The notes beneath the pieces were generated by a model. That model was not told where the DNA came from and made no database searches. It saw only the letters and a program-made list of their open reading frames with translations. The translations under genes and the position numbers were made by a program. Below are positions 25,186-33,288 of a DNA stretch of 40,112 nt, one piece after another; position 1 is the stretch's first letter, and the number at the start of each line of letters is the position of its first letter. Source of the DNA: an uncultured Mycolicibacterium sp. (GTDB lineage Bacteria > Actinomycetota > Actinomycetes > Mycobacteriales > Mycobacteriaceae); assembly GCF_937941905.1 (NCBI RefSeq), contig NZ_CALDGS010000024.1, forward strand, positions 1 to 40,112. The letters are read 5' to 3'.

Positions 25186-25376
25186 CTCGCAACAGTTTTG
25201 CCGGGATCCATATGCCACTCCATGACGTCGAGCAACATTCACCGATCCGCTCAGCCCCATATCAGTGCCGTTCACAGCGGTGGTTTCGAGATCGCGCACG
25301 AATACCTGCCGGATCTCCGCAAACCGATCGAGAAATTGAACTGTTGCGTGCGCTACGTTTTGTGCTACGGTTTTGT
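25186..25376. promoter_or_regulatory. Divergent promoter region with AACTGTTGCG and GCTACG(G)TTTTG elements
   Basis: The 375-bp gap 25050-25424 has no gene. AACTGTTGCG occurs in both orientations: 25187-25196 towards the minus-strand gene and 25339-25348 towards the plus-strand gene. On the plus side it is followed by two direct GCTACG(G)TTTTG copies starting 12 bp apart (25352 and 25364). TTGCGT (25344-25349) and TACGGT (25366-25371) are 16 bp apart and could be -35 and -10 hexamers. The same elements recur at 29757-29795, 33155-33226 and 36621-36663. Confidence 0.6.
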
Positions 25377-25424
25377 GGTCGCCCGGGGGGTGGCGACGTC
25401 CCGTCCGAGACAAAGGAGACCACC

Positions 25425-26144
25425 ATGACCCGTCAAACCGGGCGCTCCGCCGCCGCAGCCGCCGCCGTGATCGCGGCCGGCACCCTCGTGGGCCCGCTCG
25501 CGACGGGCACTGCCCACGCCGCCCCGCACCCCACGGCCGGACCGCGCGGCGGCAACGCCGTGGCCCTGGCCCTCGTCGACGCGGAGGTGGTCGCCGAGAT
25601 CACCGGCAAGGACATGGCCGTGGCCGGCACCGAACAGCGCCTGCACCGCACCAGCAACCAGGTCAGCCCCGGCCGCTGCCTGAGCGTCCACGCCCCGGTC
25701 CAGGAGGCCACCTACGAGGGCGTGGAGTGGACATCGGCCACGGTCCAGACGCTCGCCGACGGCGAGCCCGGTTCGGAGACCGGGTTCGTGGTGCAGGCGG
25801 CGGTGAAAACGGCCTCCGCACAGGACATCAAGGCCTATCTGAACGACACCCTCGACGCGTTCGAGGCGTGCGCCGGCACCACCCTGCAGATCACCACCCG
25901 CCGGGGCGACCGGTACCAGGAGGAGGTCGGCCGGCCCCGGATGCACGACGACAACACGGTGCTGACGATTGCCACGGAGACCTCCAGCGGGGTGGCCTGC
26001 GAACGCGCGGTGGCCGGCGCCCGCGGGTATCTCGTGCTCGACGTGATGGTCTGCCACAAGGACGACGATCCGCGCGGTCAGGCCCTCGACGTGGCGCGCG
26101 AGATGATGCGCAACACCGGCACCGACCCGCGCCGGACCGCCTGA
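25425..26144 (+). CDS. Secreted four-cysteine sensor-domain protein (PknH extracellular-type)
   Basis: The 239-residue product has a cleavable signal peptide (about 1-32, ending THAA) and no lipobox or transmembrane anchor. The mature part has Cys85, Cys149, Cys192 and Cys210, with spacing like the sensor domain at 23958-25049, and YLVLDVMVC corresponds to its NVVVDVRAC. It would be a soluble or wall-associated version of the PknH-type sensor. The ATG at 25425 has an AAAGGAGA site 7-8 bases upstream and lies 54 bp after a candidate -10 element. Function unknown; ligand capture or competition with membrane-bound sensors is possible. Confidence 0.85.
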   Translation: MTRQTGRSAAAAAAVIAAGTLVGPLATGTAHAAPHPTAGPRGGNAVALALVDAEVVAEITGKDMAVAGTEQRLHRTSNQVSPGRCLSVHAPVQEATYEGVEWTSATVQTLADGEPGSETGFVVQAAVKTASAQDIKAYLNDTLDAFEACAGTTLQITTRRGDRYQEEVGRPRMHDDNTVLTIATETSSGVACERAVAGARGYLVLDVMVCHKDDDPRGQALDVAREMMRNTGTDPRRTA

Positions 26145-26204
26145 GCCGGGCGCGGGTGTGGCACGATTCCCGTACAGCAGCAAATCCGCGCAGAGGAGCC
26201 GAGC

Positions 26205-27440
26205 ATGATCCGCGTCCGCCGACCATCCCAGATCCTGGCGGCCGCCGCGGCCTGCGCGATGCTCGCTGCCTGCACGAATGTGGTCAGCGGGTCGGCGACG
26301 AAGGGGGCCGGCGAGCTCCCCGCGGGCTCGGTGGATGTGCTGAGACTGTCACCAGGAAACTATCCGACGACGCCGGCCAAGCCGCTGGGCGCGGCCGGCT
26401 CCCCCGAGCGCGGCACCTACCTGGAGGGTGCCCGGATGGCCGAGGTGGTACTCGGCCCCTGGGAGGTCGACCCGGCCTACAGCGGGCCGGGCCAGGCCGC
26501 GATCTACCCCTCCGCGGGGTCACTGCGCATGCTGTTCCTCGGCGAGGGGGGCCGGATCGCCGCCGACCACGGCTACGTCACCGGGTTCGGCTCGAGCCGG
26601 TCGACGACGGACGGTTCGGGCAGCCTGCTCGTCGCGGCGTTCCGGTACCCCGACGAGGCGGCCGCGGCGGCCGCCGCCGAAGCCTTCCACCACCTGCAGT
26701 TGCATCCGGCCGACGACCTCCTGCCGCCCGGGGACCCGGTCGCGGTCCCGGACCGCCCCCGGGCGCTGGTCTCGGCCAAGGGCATCCGGTCGCTGCAGGG
26801 CGACGCGATCCTGGACGAGACCGTCAACGCCTTCGAACCGCAGGGCGCGCTGGTGCTCTACGCCTACGCCAAGGTCACCGGCGACCGGCAGGCCGCCGTC
26901 GACGCCGCCGTTGCCGCGCTGCGCAAGCAGACCGACAAACTCGCCGGCTTCGAGCCCACCCCGGTCGACCAGCTGCCGGACCTGCCGGCCGACCCGACCG
27001 GCCTGCTCGCGAGAACCCTTCCGGCCGAACTGGATTCCACCAACACCGGGGGGCCCGGACTGTCCAACGCGACCTACCCGGGCACCACCGGCCTGCTGTG
27101 GCAGCGCTACCCGGTGGAGACCGGCCGGGTGTGGGAGAAGGTCGGGGTCGACGTCCGCGCCGAGGGGGCGGTCGCCGTCACCCGCACTCGGGACGCCGAC
27201 GCCGCGGCCGAGCTGCTGGACTACGAGCTGGAAGTGGCCGACCGCAGCGGCGAGTTCCGCCCGGCCGATCCGGTGCCGCACCTGCCCGGCAGCCACTGCT
27301 ACACCGTCAAACAGCTGTCCTGGACCGGTTTCACCTGCTTCGCGACCGCCGACCAATATCTCATCGAGGCGGTCTCACCGCAGCTGGCCGACGTCCACCA
27401 GCGCACCGCGGCGCAGTATCTGATGCTCACCGCACCGTGA
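26205..27440 (+). CDS. Mycobacterial lipoprotein, DUF7373-like
   Basis: The 411-residue product has a lipoprotein signal peptide with MLAAC (Cys23). It then has VLRLSPGNYPTTP and EVVLGPWEVDP, segments I associate with the DUF7373 family of mycobacterial lipoproteins. The body is Ala-rich with two cysteines late in the chain (SHCYTV, FTCFAT), which could form a disulfide. It has no recognisable enzyme motif. The ATG at 26205 follows GAGGAG, 60 bp after the secreted sensor gene, so the two may be co-transcribed. The role is unknown; the surface location is well supported. Confidence 0.85.
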   Translation: MIRVRRPSQILAAAAACAMLAACTNVVSGSATKGAGELPAGSVDVLRLSPGNYPTTPAKPLGAAGSPERGTYLEGARMAEVVLGPWEVDPAYSGPGQAAIYPSAGSLRMLFLGEGGRIAADHGYVTGFGSSRSTTDGSGSLLVAAFRYPDEAAAAAAAEAFHHLQLHPADDLLPPGDPVAVPDRPRALVSAKGIRSLQGDAILDETVNAFEPQGALVLYAYAKVTGDRQAAVDAAVAALRKQTDKLAGFEPTPVDQLPDLPADPTGLLARTLPAELDSTNTGGPGLSNATYPGTTGLLWQRYPVETGRVWEKVGVDVRAEGAVAVTRTRDADAAAELLDYELEVADRSGEFRPADPVPHLPGSHCYTVKQLSWTGFTCFATADQYLIEAVSPQLADVHQRTAAQYLMLTAP

Positions 27441-27649
27441 CCGCCCGGCCCGGGTCGCCTGCTGCGGGGACGAGCCCGGGTGTGCGACGATGGCGCAGCG
27501 TCAGCAAACAGTCCGAGGGTCCGAATGAAAAGTGATCGCCGAGTGGGCCGGGGGGCGGCGGCCACCACGGTGCCGGTCGTGCTGTGCACCGCTCGCTGCG
27601 CCGTCCTCGGCAGCGGACCGGCGCACCGCCGGACGGAACGGGATCGGTC

Positions 27650-29671
27650 ATGCCCCTGAGCGTCGGCACGGTTATCGCCGGGTACACCATTGAGGCGGTG
27701 CTGGGCGCCGGCGGCATGGGCACCGTGTACCGGGCGGCCCATCCCAGCCTGCCCCGCAGCGACGCGCTCAAGGTGCTGTCGGCGGAGTTGTCCCGGGACG
27801 ACACCTTCCGGCTGCGTTTCCAGCGGGAGGCCGATCTGGCCGCCACGCTGGACCACCCGAACATCGTCACGGTCTACAACCGCGGCGAGACCGAGGACGG
27901 GCAGCTGTGGATCGCCATGCAGTACGTGGCCGGCAGCGACGCCGACGTGGAGGTCCGCGAAGGGCGGATGACCCCGCAGCGGGCGGTCCGGATCATCACC
28001 GAGGTCGCCAAGGCACTGGACTACGCACACGAACGCCACCTGCTGCACCGCGACGTCAAGCCCGCGAACTTTCTGCTCACCCAGGACGACAAGCGGGTGT
28101 TCCTGGCGGACTTCGGCATCGCCCGCGCCCTCGACGAAGCCGTCGGGCTGACCCAGACCGGCACGGTGATGGCCAGCGTCGCCTACGCCGCACCCGAGAC
28201 CCTCAGCGGCCAGCATCCCGACCACCGCGCCGACATCTACTCGCTGGGTTGCTCGCTGTACCGGATGCTGACCGGCCGAACCCCGTTCGCCAAGCCCGAG
28301 GGCGGGATGGCCGCCACCGCGGCGGCCCACCTGACCGAACCGCCGCCGCGGGCCACCGCGCTGGTGCCCGAGCTGCCGCCGGCGATCGACGCGGTGATCG
28401 CCAAGGTGCTGGCGAAGCACCCGGACCAGCGCTATCAGTCGGCCGGCGAGTTCGCCGCGGCGGCCGCCGCCGCGCTCGACGAGACCACGGTCCGCTGGGC
28501 CACCACGCCGACGCCCCCGCCCGCACCGCCGGCCTGGACCGCCACCCACCCCGGTGCGCCGTATCCGGGGCAGCCGCACTGGCCGGGGCACGCCCCGGGG
28601 GCGGTCACCGGTCCCCGGACCGGCCGCACCGACCCGAACGCCGCACTGACCTACCCGACCATGTCGCAGCCGGCGGGGTATCCCGCACCGCCGGCGGCCG
28701 GCGCGACGGAACCGAAGCGGTCGCCGCGACGCCGGCTGGCCATCGCCGGTGCCGTCGCGGCGGTGATCGTGCTCGTGGCCGCGCTCGCGCTGGTGTTCCT
28801 CCCCGACCGCGCCGGCTACCAGGCCCACACCTTCGAACACGTCTACGGCACCACCACGCTGACCGAACGCCCGCAGAAGGTCGCCGCGATCGGACCGGGC
28901 GACGGGGACGCGGTGTTGTCGCTGGGCGTGCAACCGGTGGTGATCGGCGCGCCCGGCTCGACGCTGCCGAACTGGGAGCAGCAGGCCCTGACCACCGAGC
29001 CGACCGTGCTCACCGGGTTCACCGACACCGCCGCGGTGGCCGCCGCCGGCCCCGACGTCATCATCGCCACCGGTGACATCGACCAGGCCACCTACGACAA
29101 GCTCAACGCGGTCGCCCCCACCATCACCCGGCCCGCCGGCAAGGCCGACACGTACTGGAGCTGGCAGGACCAGCTGACCTGGATCGGGCAGATCCTCGGC
29201 GAGGAGGGCAAGGCCGCCGAACTCGTCGCGCAGAGCCGGTCCCAGCTGCAGGACCTGAAGAACCAGAATCCGGCGTTCACCGGCAAGACGATCCAGGCCG
29301 TCACCTACTCCAACGACGGATCGGCCGCGGTGCTGACCCCGTCGCACACCGCCGACTACCTGACCGCACTCGGGTTCCAGTACAACTCGGATCTGACCGT
29401 CGCCCCCACCGACGGCGGCACCACCCGACCGCTGTCGGACATGGACCTGTTCCGGATCGAGACCGACGTGCTGCTGATCCTGCGCAGCGACCGTCTCGCC
29501 GGTCAGGGCGGTTTCGGCGGGTTGCCCCGGCAACTCCTCGCCTACCAGGGCATCGGCATCGTCGTCGACGACCCCGACACCCTCGCGGCACTCGCCGACC
29601 CCGGTGGTTACCTGGCCGACCGGTACCTCGCGGCCGAGCTCGTGCCGAAGCTCGGCGCCGCCGTCAAGTAG
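27650..29671 (+). CDS. Transmembrane Ser/Thr protein kinase with an extracellular siderophore-binding-type (FecB/BtuF-like) domain
   Basis: The 673-residue product joins two families. Residues 10-275 are a complete PknF/PknI-type kinase: GAGGMGTVY at 19-27, Lys41 in ALKVL, HRDVKPAN at 133-140 (Asp135, Asn140), DFG at 154-156 and APE at 181-183. A Pro-rich juxtamembrane stretch (285-360) leads to one transmembrane helix (about 363-384). Residues 395-673 then resemble PeripBP_2 substrate-binding proteins for ferric siderophores or cobalamin: TERPQKVAAIGPGDGDAVLSLGV, AAAGPDVIIATG, YDKLNAVAPTI and QILGEEGKAAEL. No partner ABC permease is nearby, so the domain probably senses rather than transports. 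Neighbouring FHA proteins are plausible substrates. The ATG at 27650 starts the kinase fold; it is preceded by GGAACGGGA. Confidence 0.94.
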   Translation: MPLSVGTVIAGYTIEAVLGAGGMGTVYRAAHPSLPRSDALKVLSAELSRDDTFRLRFQREADLAATLDHPNIVTVYNRGETEDGQLWIAMQYVAGSDADVEVREGRMTPQRAVRIITEVAKALDYAHERHLLHRDVKPANFLLTQDDKRVFLADFGIARALDEAVGLTQTGTVMASVAYAAPETLSGQHPDHRADIYSLGCSLYRMLTGRTPFAKPEGGMAATAAAHLTEPPPRATALVPELPPAIDAVIAKVLAKHPDQRYQSAGEFAAAAAAALDETTVRWATTPTPPPAPPAWTATHPGAPYPGQPHWPGHAPGAVTGPRTGRTDPNAALTYPTMSQPAGYPAPPAAGATEPKRSPRRRLAIAGAVAAVIVLVAALALVFLPDRAGYQAHTFEHVYGTTTLTERPQKVAAIGPGDGDAVLSLGVQPVVIGAPGSTLPNWEQQALTTEPTVLTGFTDTAAVAAAGPDVIIATGDIDQATYDKLNAVAPTITRPAGKADTYWSWQDQLTWIGQILGEEGKAAELVAQSRSQLQDLKNQNPAFTGKTIQAVTYSNDGSAAVLTPSHTADYLTALGFQYNSDLTVAPTDGGTTRPLSDMDLFRIETDVLLILRSDRLAGQGGFGGLPRQLLAYQGIGIVVDDPDTLAALADPGGYLADRYLAAELVPKLGAAVK

Positions 29672-29690
29672 CGCTGTACCCGGACCGACC

Positions 29691-29705
29691 GCGCCCTCCG
29701 GGCGC
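29691..29705 (+). terminator. Short stem-loop after the kinase gene
   Basis: GCGCCC-tcc-GGGCGC forms a 6-bp stem with a 3-base loop, 20 bp after the kinase stop. There is no U-tract; it is a possible weak terminator. Confidence 0.4.
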
Positions 29706-29726
29706 CCGGCCTTCCGCGCCCTCATC

Positions 29727-29795
29727 ACCGTAGCGACCGCCGCACCGATCAATGCATTGCGTTGCGCCAACCGTAGTGCTACGGTTTTCGCAACG
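29727..29795. promoter_or_regulatory. 36-bp double dyad and promoter before the 29847 gene
   Basis: Bases 29760-29795 form a nested inverted repeat: CGTTGCG-cc-AACCGTAG-tg-CTACGGTT-tt-CGCAACG, with both arm pairs perfect. A further half-site ACCGTAGCG lies at 29727-29735. TTGCGT (29757-29762) and TACGGT (29780-29785), 17 bp apart, fit a promoter, so a protein bound to the dyad would cover the -10 element. Confidence 0.65.
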
Positions 29796-29846
29796 GTTCA
29801 ATGGGAGGTGTGGCACCTCCCGAAGCACAGGGAGAGATGAGGCCCC

Positions 29847-30464
29847 ATGACCTTCCACCACCCCACCGACGGGGGCTACCCCGGAACCGCCCCCGGACCG
29901 GCCGCGCCGCCCTATGCCCCCGCGCCGTATGCAGGGACGGCGTATACAGGGCCGTATACCGGGGGACCGTACGCAGCCGCGCCGGGTTCGTTTCCGCTCC
30001 CGCCGGCATCGCAGCGCTCCAACCGGATCCTGCTGTGGGTGGTCGGCACGATCGGCGCGATCGCGATCATGTGCACCATGCTGGTCTACGTCGCACCGGT
30101 GGTATTGCTGTCGAAGGCGATGGACGAGTTCGGCGCCATGAGCGACGAGGCCACCGAGGAGATCCTGAACGAGTCGCTCGACGTCGAGATCGGCCGGCCA
30201 CGGCCGATCCCGGGACCAGGCACTCTCCGGTCCGTCGAGCTGCCCGTCGCGCTGCACAACAAGGGTGACCGGCGCGCGAGTTTTCTGGTGACCATCGAGG
30301 CCACCACCGAATCCGGTGAACGCCTCGACACCGTGCTGGTGAGCGCGCCCGACGTGGCCCCGAACCAGACCGTCCGGCAGACCGAGACCCTCCACGCCTC
30401 CGGGCAGGAGTACAAGGCGCTGCTCGCGGCGAAGTACACCGTCATCAACGTGAGCATGTACTAG
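29847..30464 (+). CDS. Single-pass membrane protein with Pro/Tyr-rich N-terminus
   Basis: The 205-residue product has a Pro/Gly/Tyr-rich cytoplasmic start (about 1-55), one hydrophobic helix (about 61-89) and an extracellular beta-rich part. That part (LRSVELPVALHNKGDRRASF, VTIEATTESGERLDTVLVSAPDVAPNQTV) looks like an FxLYD or CARDB-like immunoglobulin fold. I do not recognise a specific family. The ATG at 29847 follows a GGGAGAG stretch and lies about 50 bp after the double-dyad promoter. Two small genes follow closely (11-bp and 12-bp gaps) and probably belong to the same operon. Confidence 0.82.
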   Translation: MTFHHPTDGGYPGTAPGPAAPPYAPAPYAGTAYTGPYTGGPYAAAPGSFPLPPASQRSNRILLWVVGTIGAIAIMCTMLVYVAPVVLLSKAMDEFGAMSDEATEEILNESLDVEIGRPRPIPGPGTLRSVELPVALHNKGDRRASFLVTIEATTESGERLDTVLVSAPDVAPNQTVRQTETLHASGQEYKALLAAKYTVINVSMY

Positions 30465-30475
30465 GAGCGCGCCCG

Positions 30476-30838
30476 ATGTATGCCGTCGTGTTGTTGCCGC
30501 TGCTGGCCTTTCTGTTCCTTCAACTCGTAGTGGCCACCGTCGTGGGCGTCGTGCTGGCCACCGCGCGGTCCGCCGAACCCGTTGCCGCACCGCCGGTGCC
30601 GGTGACCGACCGGCGCGGACGGATGAATCGGCTGGCGCTGCTGGCCCCCGCGGTGGCGCTGGTGTTCCCGATCGCGGCCATCGAGCTGGGCTGGACGGCC
30701 CGGCGCCAGATCCGCGCCAGCGGTGAGCGTGGGCGCGGACTGGCCCTGGCCGCGATCGTCATCGGCGCCGTGATGACCGCGCTGGTGGTGGTGTTCTGCA
30801 TCCACCTGCAGCTGTCGAGCTCAACCCTGGGCGCCTGA
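30476..30838 (+). CDS. Small three-helix membrane protein (DUF4190-like)
   Basis: The 120-residue product has hydrophobic helices at about 3-28, 52-71 and 87-109. ALLAPAVALVFPIAAIELGWTARRQIR resembles the DUF4190 pattern (hydrophobic span, then a G-x-x-A-R-R-x-I turn). A basic loop separates helices 1 and 2. The ATG at 30476 is preceded by GGAG and lies 11 bp after the previous stop, so it is almost certainly in the same operon. No function is known for this family. Confidence 0.8.
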   Translation: MYAVVLLPLLAFLFLQLVVATVVGVVLATARSAEPVAAPPVPVTDRRGRMNRLALLAPAVALVFPIAAIELGWTARRQIRASGERGRGLALAAIVIGAVMTALVVVFCIHLQLSSSTLGA

Positions 30839-30850
30839 GCGGAGACCCCG

Positions 30851-31192
30851 ATGCCGAACCACCGTCTGTCGAGGAAGCGCGGAATCGGTTGGATTGCAGC
30901 GCTGTTCGTCGCTGCATCGGTCATCGCGACACCGGCGGGCAGCGCCGGTGCCTGGCCGACCCCGCTGACCCAGCCGGAGATCGAGTTCCTCGACGCCGTC
31001 CGCGGCACCTTCCCCGGCGACGACGACCGGCTCCTGCTCGCCGGTAAGCAGGCCTGCCGCCTGCTCTACACCGGACAGGGCACCCGGGCCACGGTCGATG
31101 CGACCGCCGCGCAGTACGGCGCCACCCGCGACCAGGCCGCGCGACTGGTCGGCGCCGCGCGGGCGACCATGTGCACCCAGACACCGGGCTGA
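30851..31192 (+). CDS. Small secreted protein, DUF732-like
   Basis: The 113-residue product has an N-terminal signal peptide (about 1-33). The short helical mature domain carries EIEFLDAVR, LLLAGKQACRLL and QAARLVGAARATMC. The two cysteines and this pattern fit the mycobacterial DUF732 family, whose role is unknown. GGAG precedes the ATG, 12 bp after the previous gene. It is convergent with the lipoprotein sensor gene (12 bp between ends). Confidence 0.82.
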   Translation: MPNHRLSRKRGIGWIAALFVAASVIATPAGSAGAWPTPLTQPEIEFLDAVRGTFPGDDDRLLLAGKQACRLLYTGQGTRATVDATAAQYGATRDQAARLVGAARATMCTQTPG

Positions 31193-31204
31193 TCGCCTGG
31201 ACGC

Positions 31205-31963
31205 CTACCGGCCGTCTATGTTGTCGATGATGCCCTCGACGACGGCCTCGGCCTGGCCGGCGTTGTCGCCGGCACCGCACACGTCGGCCTCGACGACGAC
31301 GTTGCCGTGCGCCTGTAGGATGCGCCGGCAGGAGCGCAACTCGCCGGAGGCACGGCTGTAGCTGATCTCGACGCGGCTGGGGTTCACGCCGCCGACGATC
31401 GGCCCCATCATCCATTCCTGCTGCTGTTCGTCGCGCGTGCCGGCGCCGAGGGTCATGGTGACGGCCGTGTCGACCTCGCAGCCGATCGGCAACGTCTTGG
31501 CCACCTTGGCGAGCAGGGTGTTGGCGTCGACCGGGCTCTGCTGCAGCGCGACCATCTGGGTCACCGCCTGGCCGTTGGCCGCGCTGTGGACGTTGCCGCG
31601 CACGGCGGCCGAATCCTTCATCACCATGGGAATGCCACCGGGAACAACAGCGCCGGTGCAGGAAAACGGCTCCACCCGGATTCCGCCGACAACGCGCGTC
31701 TGATCGAACGTCTCCAGCTGTTCGAGGTCGTCCGCGCCGAGGACGGCCGCCAGTTCGCTGCGTTTCAGCAGCAGTCCGGGCAGCTGACCGGTGGTGACGG
31801 TCGACGGACCGGCCGGGGTGGTCGTGGTGGACGGGGCTTCGCTGGTGGCCGTGGCGGATTGCGCACCGCCACCGGTCTTCTCGCCACATCCGGCCAGCGG
31901 GAGCGCCACCCCGGCGGCGCACACGGCCGCGGTGCCGACGGTCCGCCGAATCACATTTCTCAT
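31205..31963 (-). CDS. Four-cysteine sensor-domain lipoprotein (PknH extracellular-type)
   Basis: The 252-residue product has a lipobox LPLAGC (Cys26), a Ser/Thr/Pro linker and a PknH-type domain from about 58. It starts GQLPGLLLKRSELAAVLGA, as the fused domain of the ABC exporter does (GELAGLLLTADELAEVM). Cys102, Cys162, Cys212 and Cys229 match the family spacing, with NVVVEADVC near the end. The ATG at 31961-31963 overlaps the stop of the FHA-HTH gene (ATGA), so it is co-translated with that regulator. It is a surface-anchored sensor candidate in the same signalling unit. Confidence 0.88.
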   Translation of the reverse strand: MRNVIRRTVGTAAVCAAGVALPLAGCGEKTGGGAQSATATSEAPSTTTTPAGPSTVTTGQLPGLLLKRSELAAVLGADDLEQLETFDQTRVVGGIRVEPFSCTGAVVPGGIPMVMKDSAAVRGNVHSAANGQAVTQMVALQQSPVDANTLLAKVAKTLPIGCEVDTAVTMTLGAGTRDEQQQEWMMGPIVGGVNPSRVEISYSRASGELRSCRRILQAHGNVVVEADVCGAGDNAGQAEAVVEGIIDNIDGR

Positions 31964-33108
31964 CGTCGTGCCAACCATTTCAGCAGGGTGTCGATGGCCT
32001 GCTCGGCGAACGGCGACAGGGGTCTGTCCGCCTCGGCGTCGAGCAGGGTCCGGGCGTCGATCCCGGCGACGTTGGCCGCCTCCTCCGGGGTCAACTGCGC
32101 CTCCTGGCGCGCCGCGTACAGCTTCTGGCCGCGGGTCGCGTCGGGCATCTGCGCGGCCCGCATCATCAGTCCGTGGTAGGTCCGGCGCACATCGCTGAGC
32201 GCCAGGGCGACATCGGGCGCGCGGGTGGCCGACCGGGCCGCGTCGGTCGCGAGATCCTCCAGATGCCGGATCTCGTCGAGCATCTGGCGGATCGCCTCGC
32301 GGCGCCCCGCCTCCGGCAGGGTTTCGACGGACTCGATCCGCGCGGCCAGCCCGCGCAGCGCGATCTCGATCGCCTGGGCCATCAGCGGGGCCTGCACGAT
32401 GTTGGTGGTCACCGCCTCGGTACGGTCGTCGGCCGGCGGGGTGTCGTCGTCGGGAACGGGACCGCCCTGGCGGATCCGTTCGATGGTGCCCCGGGGCCAC
32501 TGCAGGATCTCCTCGAGCTTCTCCCGGGTGGAACGCCGGGGCCAGCTGCGCCCCTTCTCGAAGGCGATCAGCGCACCGGCGTTGACGATCTTCTCGGCGG
32601 CCAGCCGGCGCTGCGAGATGCCGAGTCGCTGACGCCGACGGGCGACCGCGGCACCGGCGCGCTTGATCCCCTCGTCCTCCTCGCCGACCGCGACGGTCAT
32701 CGTCACATCGGCGGGGTCGGGGTCGCCGGCGGCGGATGCCGCCACGGTGGTGACCGCGGTGGCGCCGGTGTCGCCGGCCGGATCGGACAGGATGAAAGAC
32801 ACGGGAATCCCTTCGGGGTGACCGAGACGCACCGTCAACTCCCCGGTGACGGGGATGTCGTCACGGCGCACGCCGTCGACGTAGACACCGTTGGTGCTGC
32901 GGTCGTGGATGTGCCACTGGTCGTCGTGGATCTCGATCCGGGCGTGCACCCGTGAGATCCGCGGGTCGTCGACGACGATCTGGGCCGGTGGCAGTTGGCG
33001 GCCGATGGTGATCGGGGCGTCCTCGGGAAGGACCTCGTACTCGGCATCGGCGTAACGGATGATCAGCTTCGGCAGTACAGCGGCCTCGGGCAGCACGGTG
33101 TCGATCAT
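31960..33108 (-). CDS. FHA-domain transcription factor with two XRE-type helix-turn-helix domains
   Basis: The 382-residue product begins with an FHA phosphothreonine-binding domain (about 12-108: IGR 35-37, SRVH 52-55, STNG 71-74). An acidic linker leads to an XRE helix-turn-helix at about 148-212 (VARRRQRLGISQRRLAAEK), a long helical region (235-320) and a second XRE-like domain at about 327-380 (LYAARQEAQLTPEEAANVAG). It could link Ser/Thr phosphorylation to transcription by binding phosphorylated partners through the FHA domain. The ATG at 33106-33108 has a GGAGGT site. It diverges from the FHA-ABC exporter and overlaps the sensor lipoprotein. It is the best local candidate to bind the recurrent GCTACGG elements. 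Confidence 0.9.
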   Translation of the reverse strand: MIDTVLPEAAVLPKLIIRYADAEYEVLPEDAPITIGRQLPPAQIVVDDPRISRVHARIEIHDDQWHIHDRSTNGVYVDGVRRDDIPVTGELTVRLGHPEGIPVSFILSDPAGDTGATAVTTVAASAAGDPDPADVTMTVAVGEEDEGIKRAGAAVARRRQRLGISQRRLAAEKIVNAGALIAFEKGRSWPRRSTREKLEEILQWPRGTIERIRQGGPVPDDDTPPADDRTEAVTTNIVQAPLMAQAIEIALRGLAARIESVETLPEAGRREAIRQMLDEIRHLEDLATDAARSATRAPDVALALSDVRRTYHGLMMRAAQMPDATRGQKLYAARQEAQLTPEEAANVAGIDARTLLDAEADRPLSPFAEQAIDTLLKWLARR

Positions 33109-33110
33109 CG

Positions 33111-33230
33111 CGCGCTACCTCCGCACCACAGGTTCACGTCCACTCCTCACCAAAACCGTAGCGTCCACCCCCCTTTCTCTCGTGTTACCGTAGCGCCGAT
33201 TCGCTTTTTTCTCCACATTACCGAAGCATC
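33111..33230. promoter_or_regulatory. Divergent promoter region with three evenly spaced CCG(T/A)AGC sites
   Basis: Between the FHA-HTH gene and the exporter gene lie ACCGTAGC at 33155-33162, ACCGTAGC at 33187-33194 and ACCGAAGC at 33220-33227. All have the same orientation, spaced 32 and 33 bp, about three helical turns. On the minus strand they read GCTACGGT, as at the other sites of this cluster. This arrangement suggests cooperative binding between the divergent genes. Confidence 0.6.
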
Positions 33231-33288
33231 TGCGGTATGTTCGGCGCCATCTCCGGCGTTCCGGCAAAGCAAAGGGGGGTCCGACGGG

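Noticed and set aside
25050..25424. A small gene in the 375-bp gap between the two sensor genes
   Set aside because: Open frames there are short or run through known promoter elements, lack ribosome-binding sites and show no protein-like pattern.
27299..29770. Minus-strand open frame of 823 codons opposite the kinase
   Set aside because: It is a shadow of the kinase gene; no motif and no ribosome-binding site of note.
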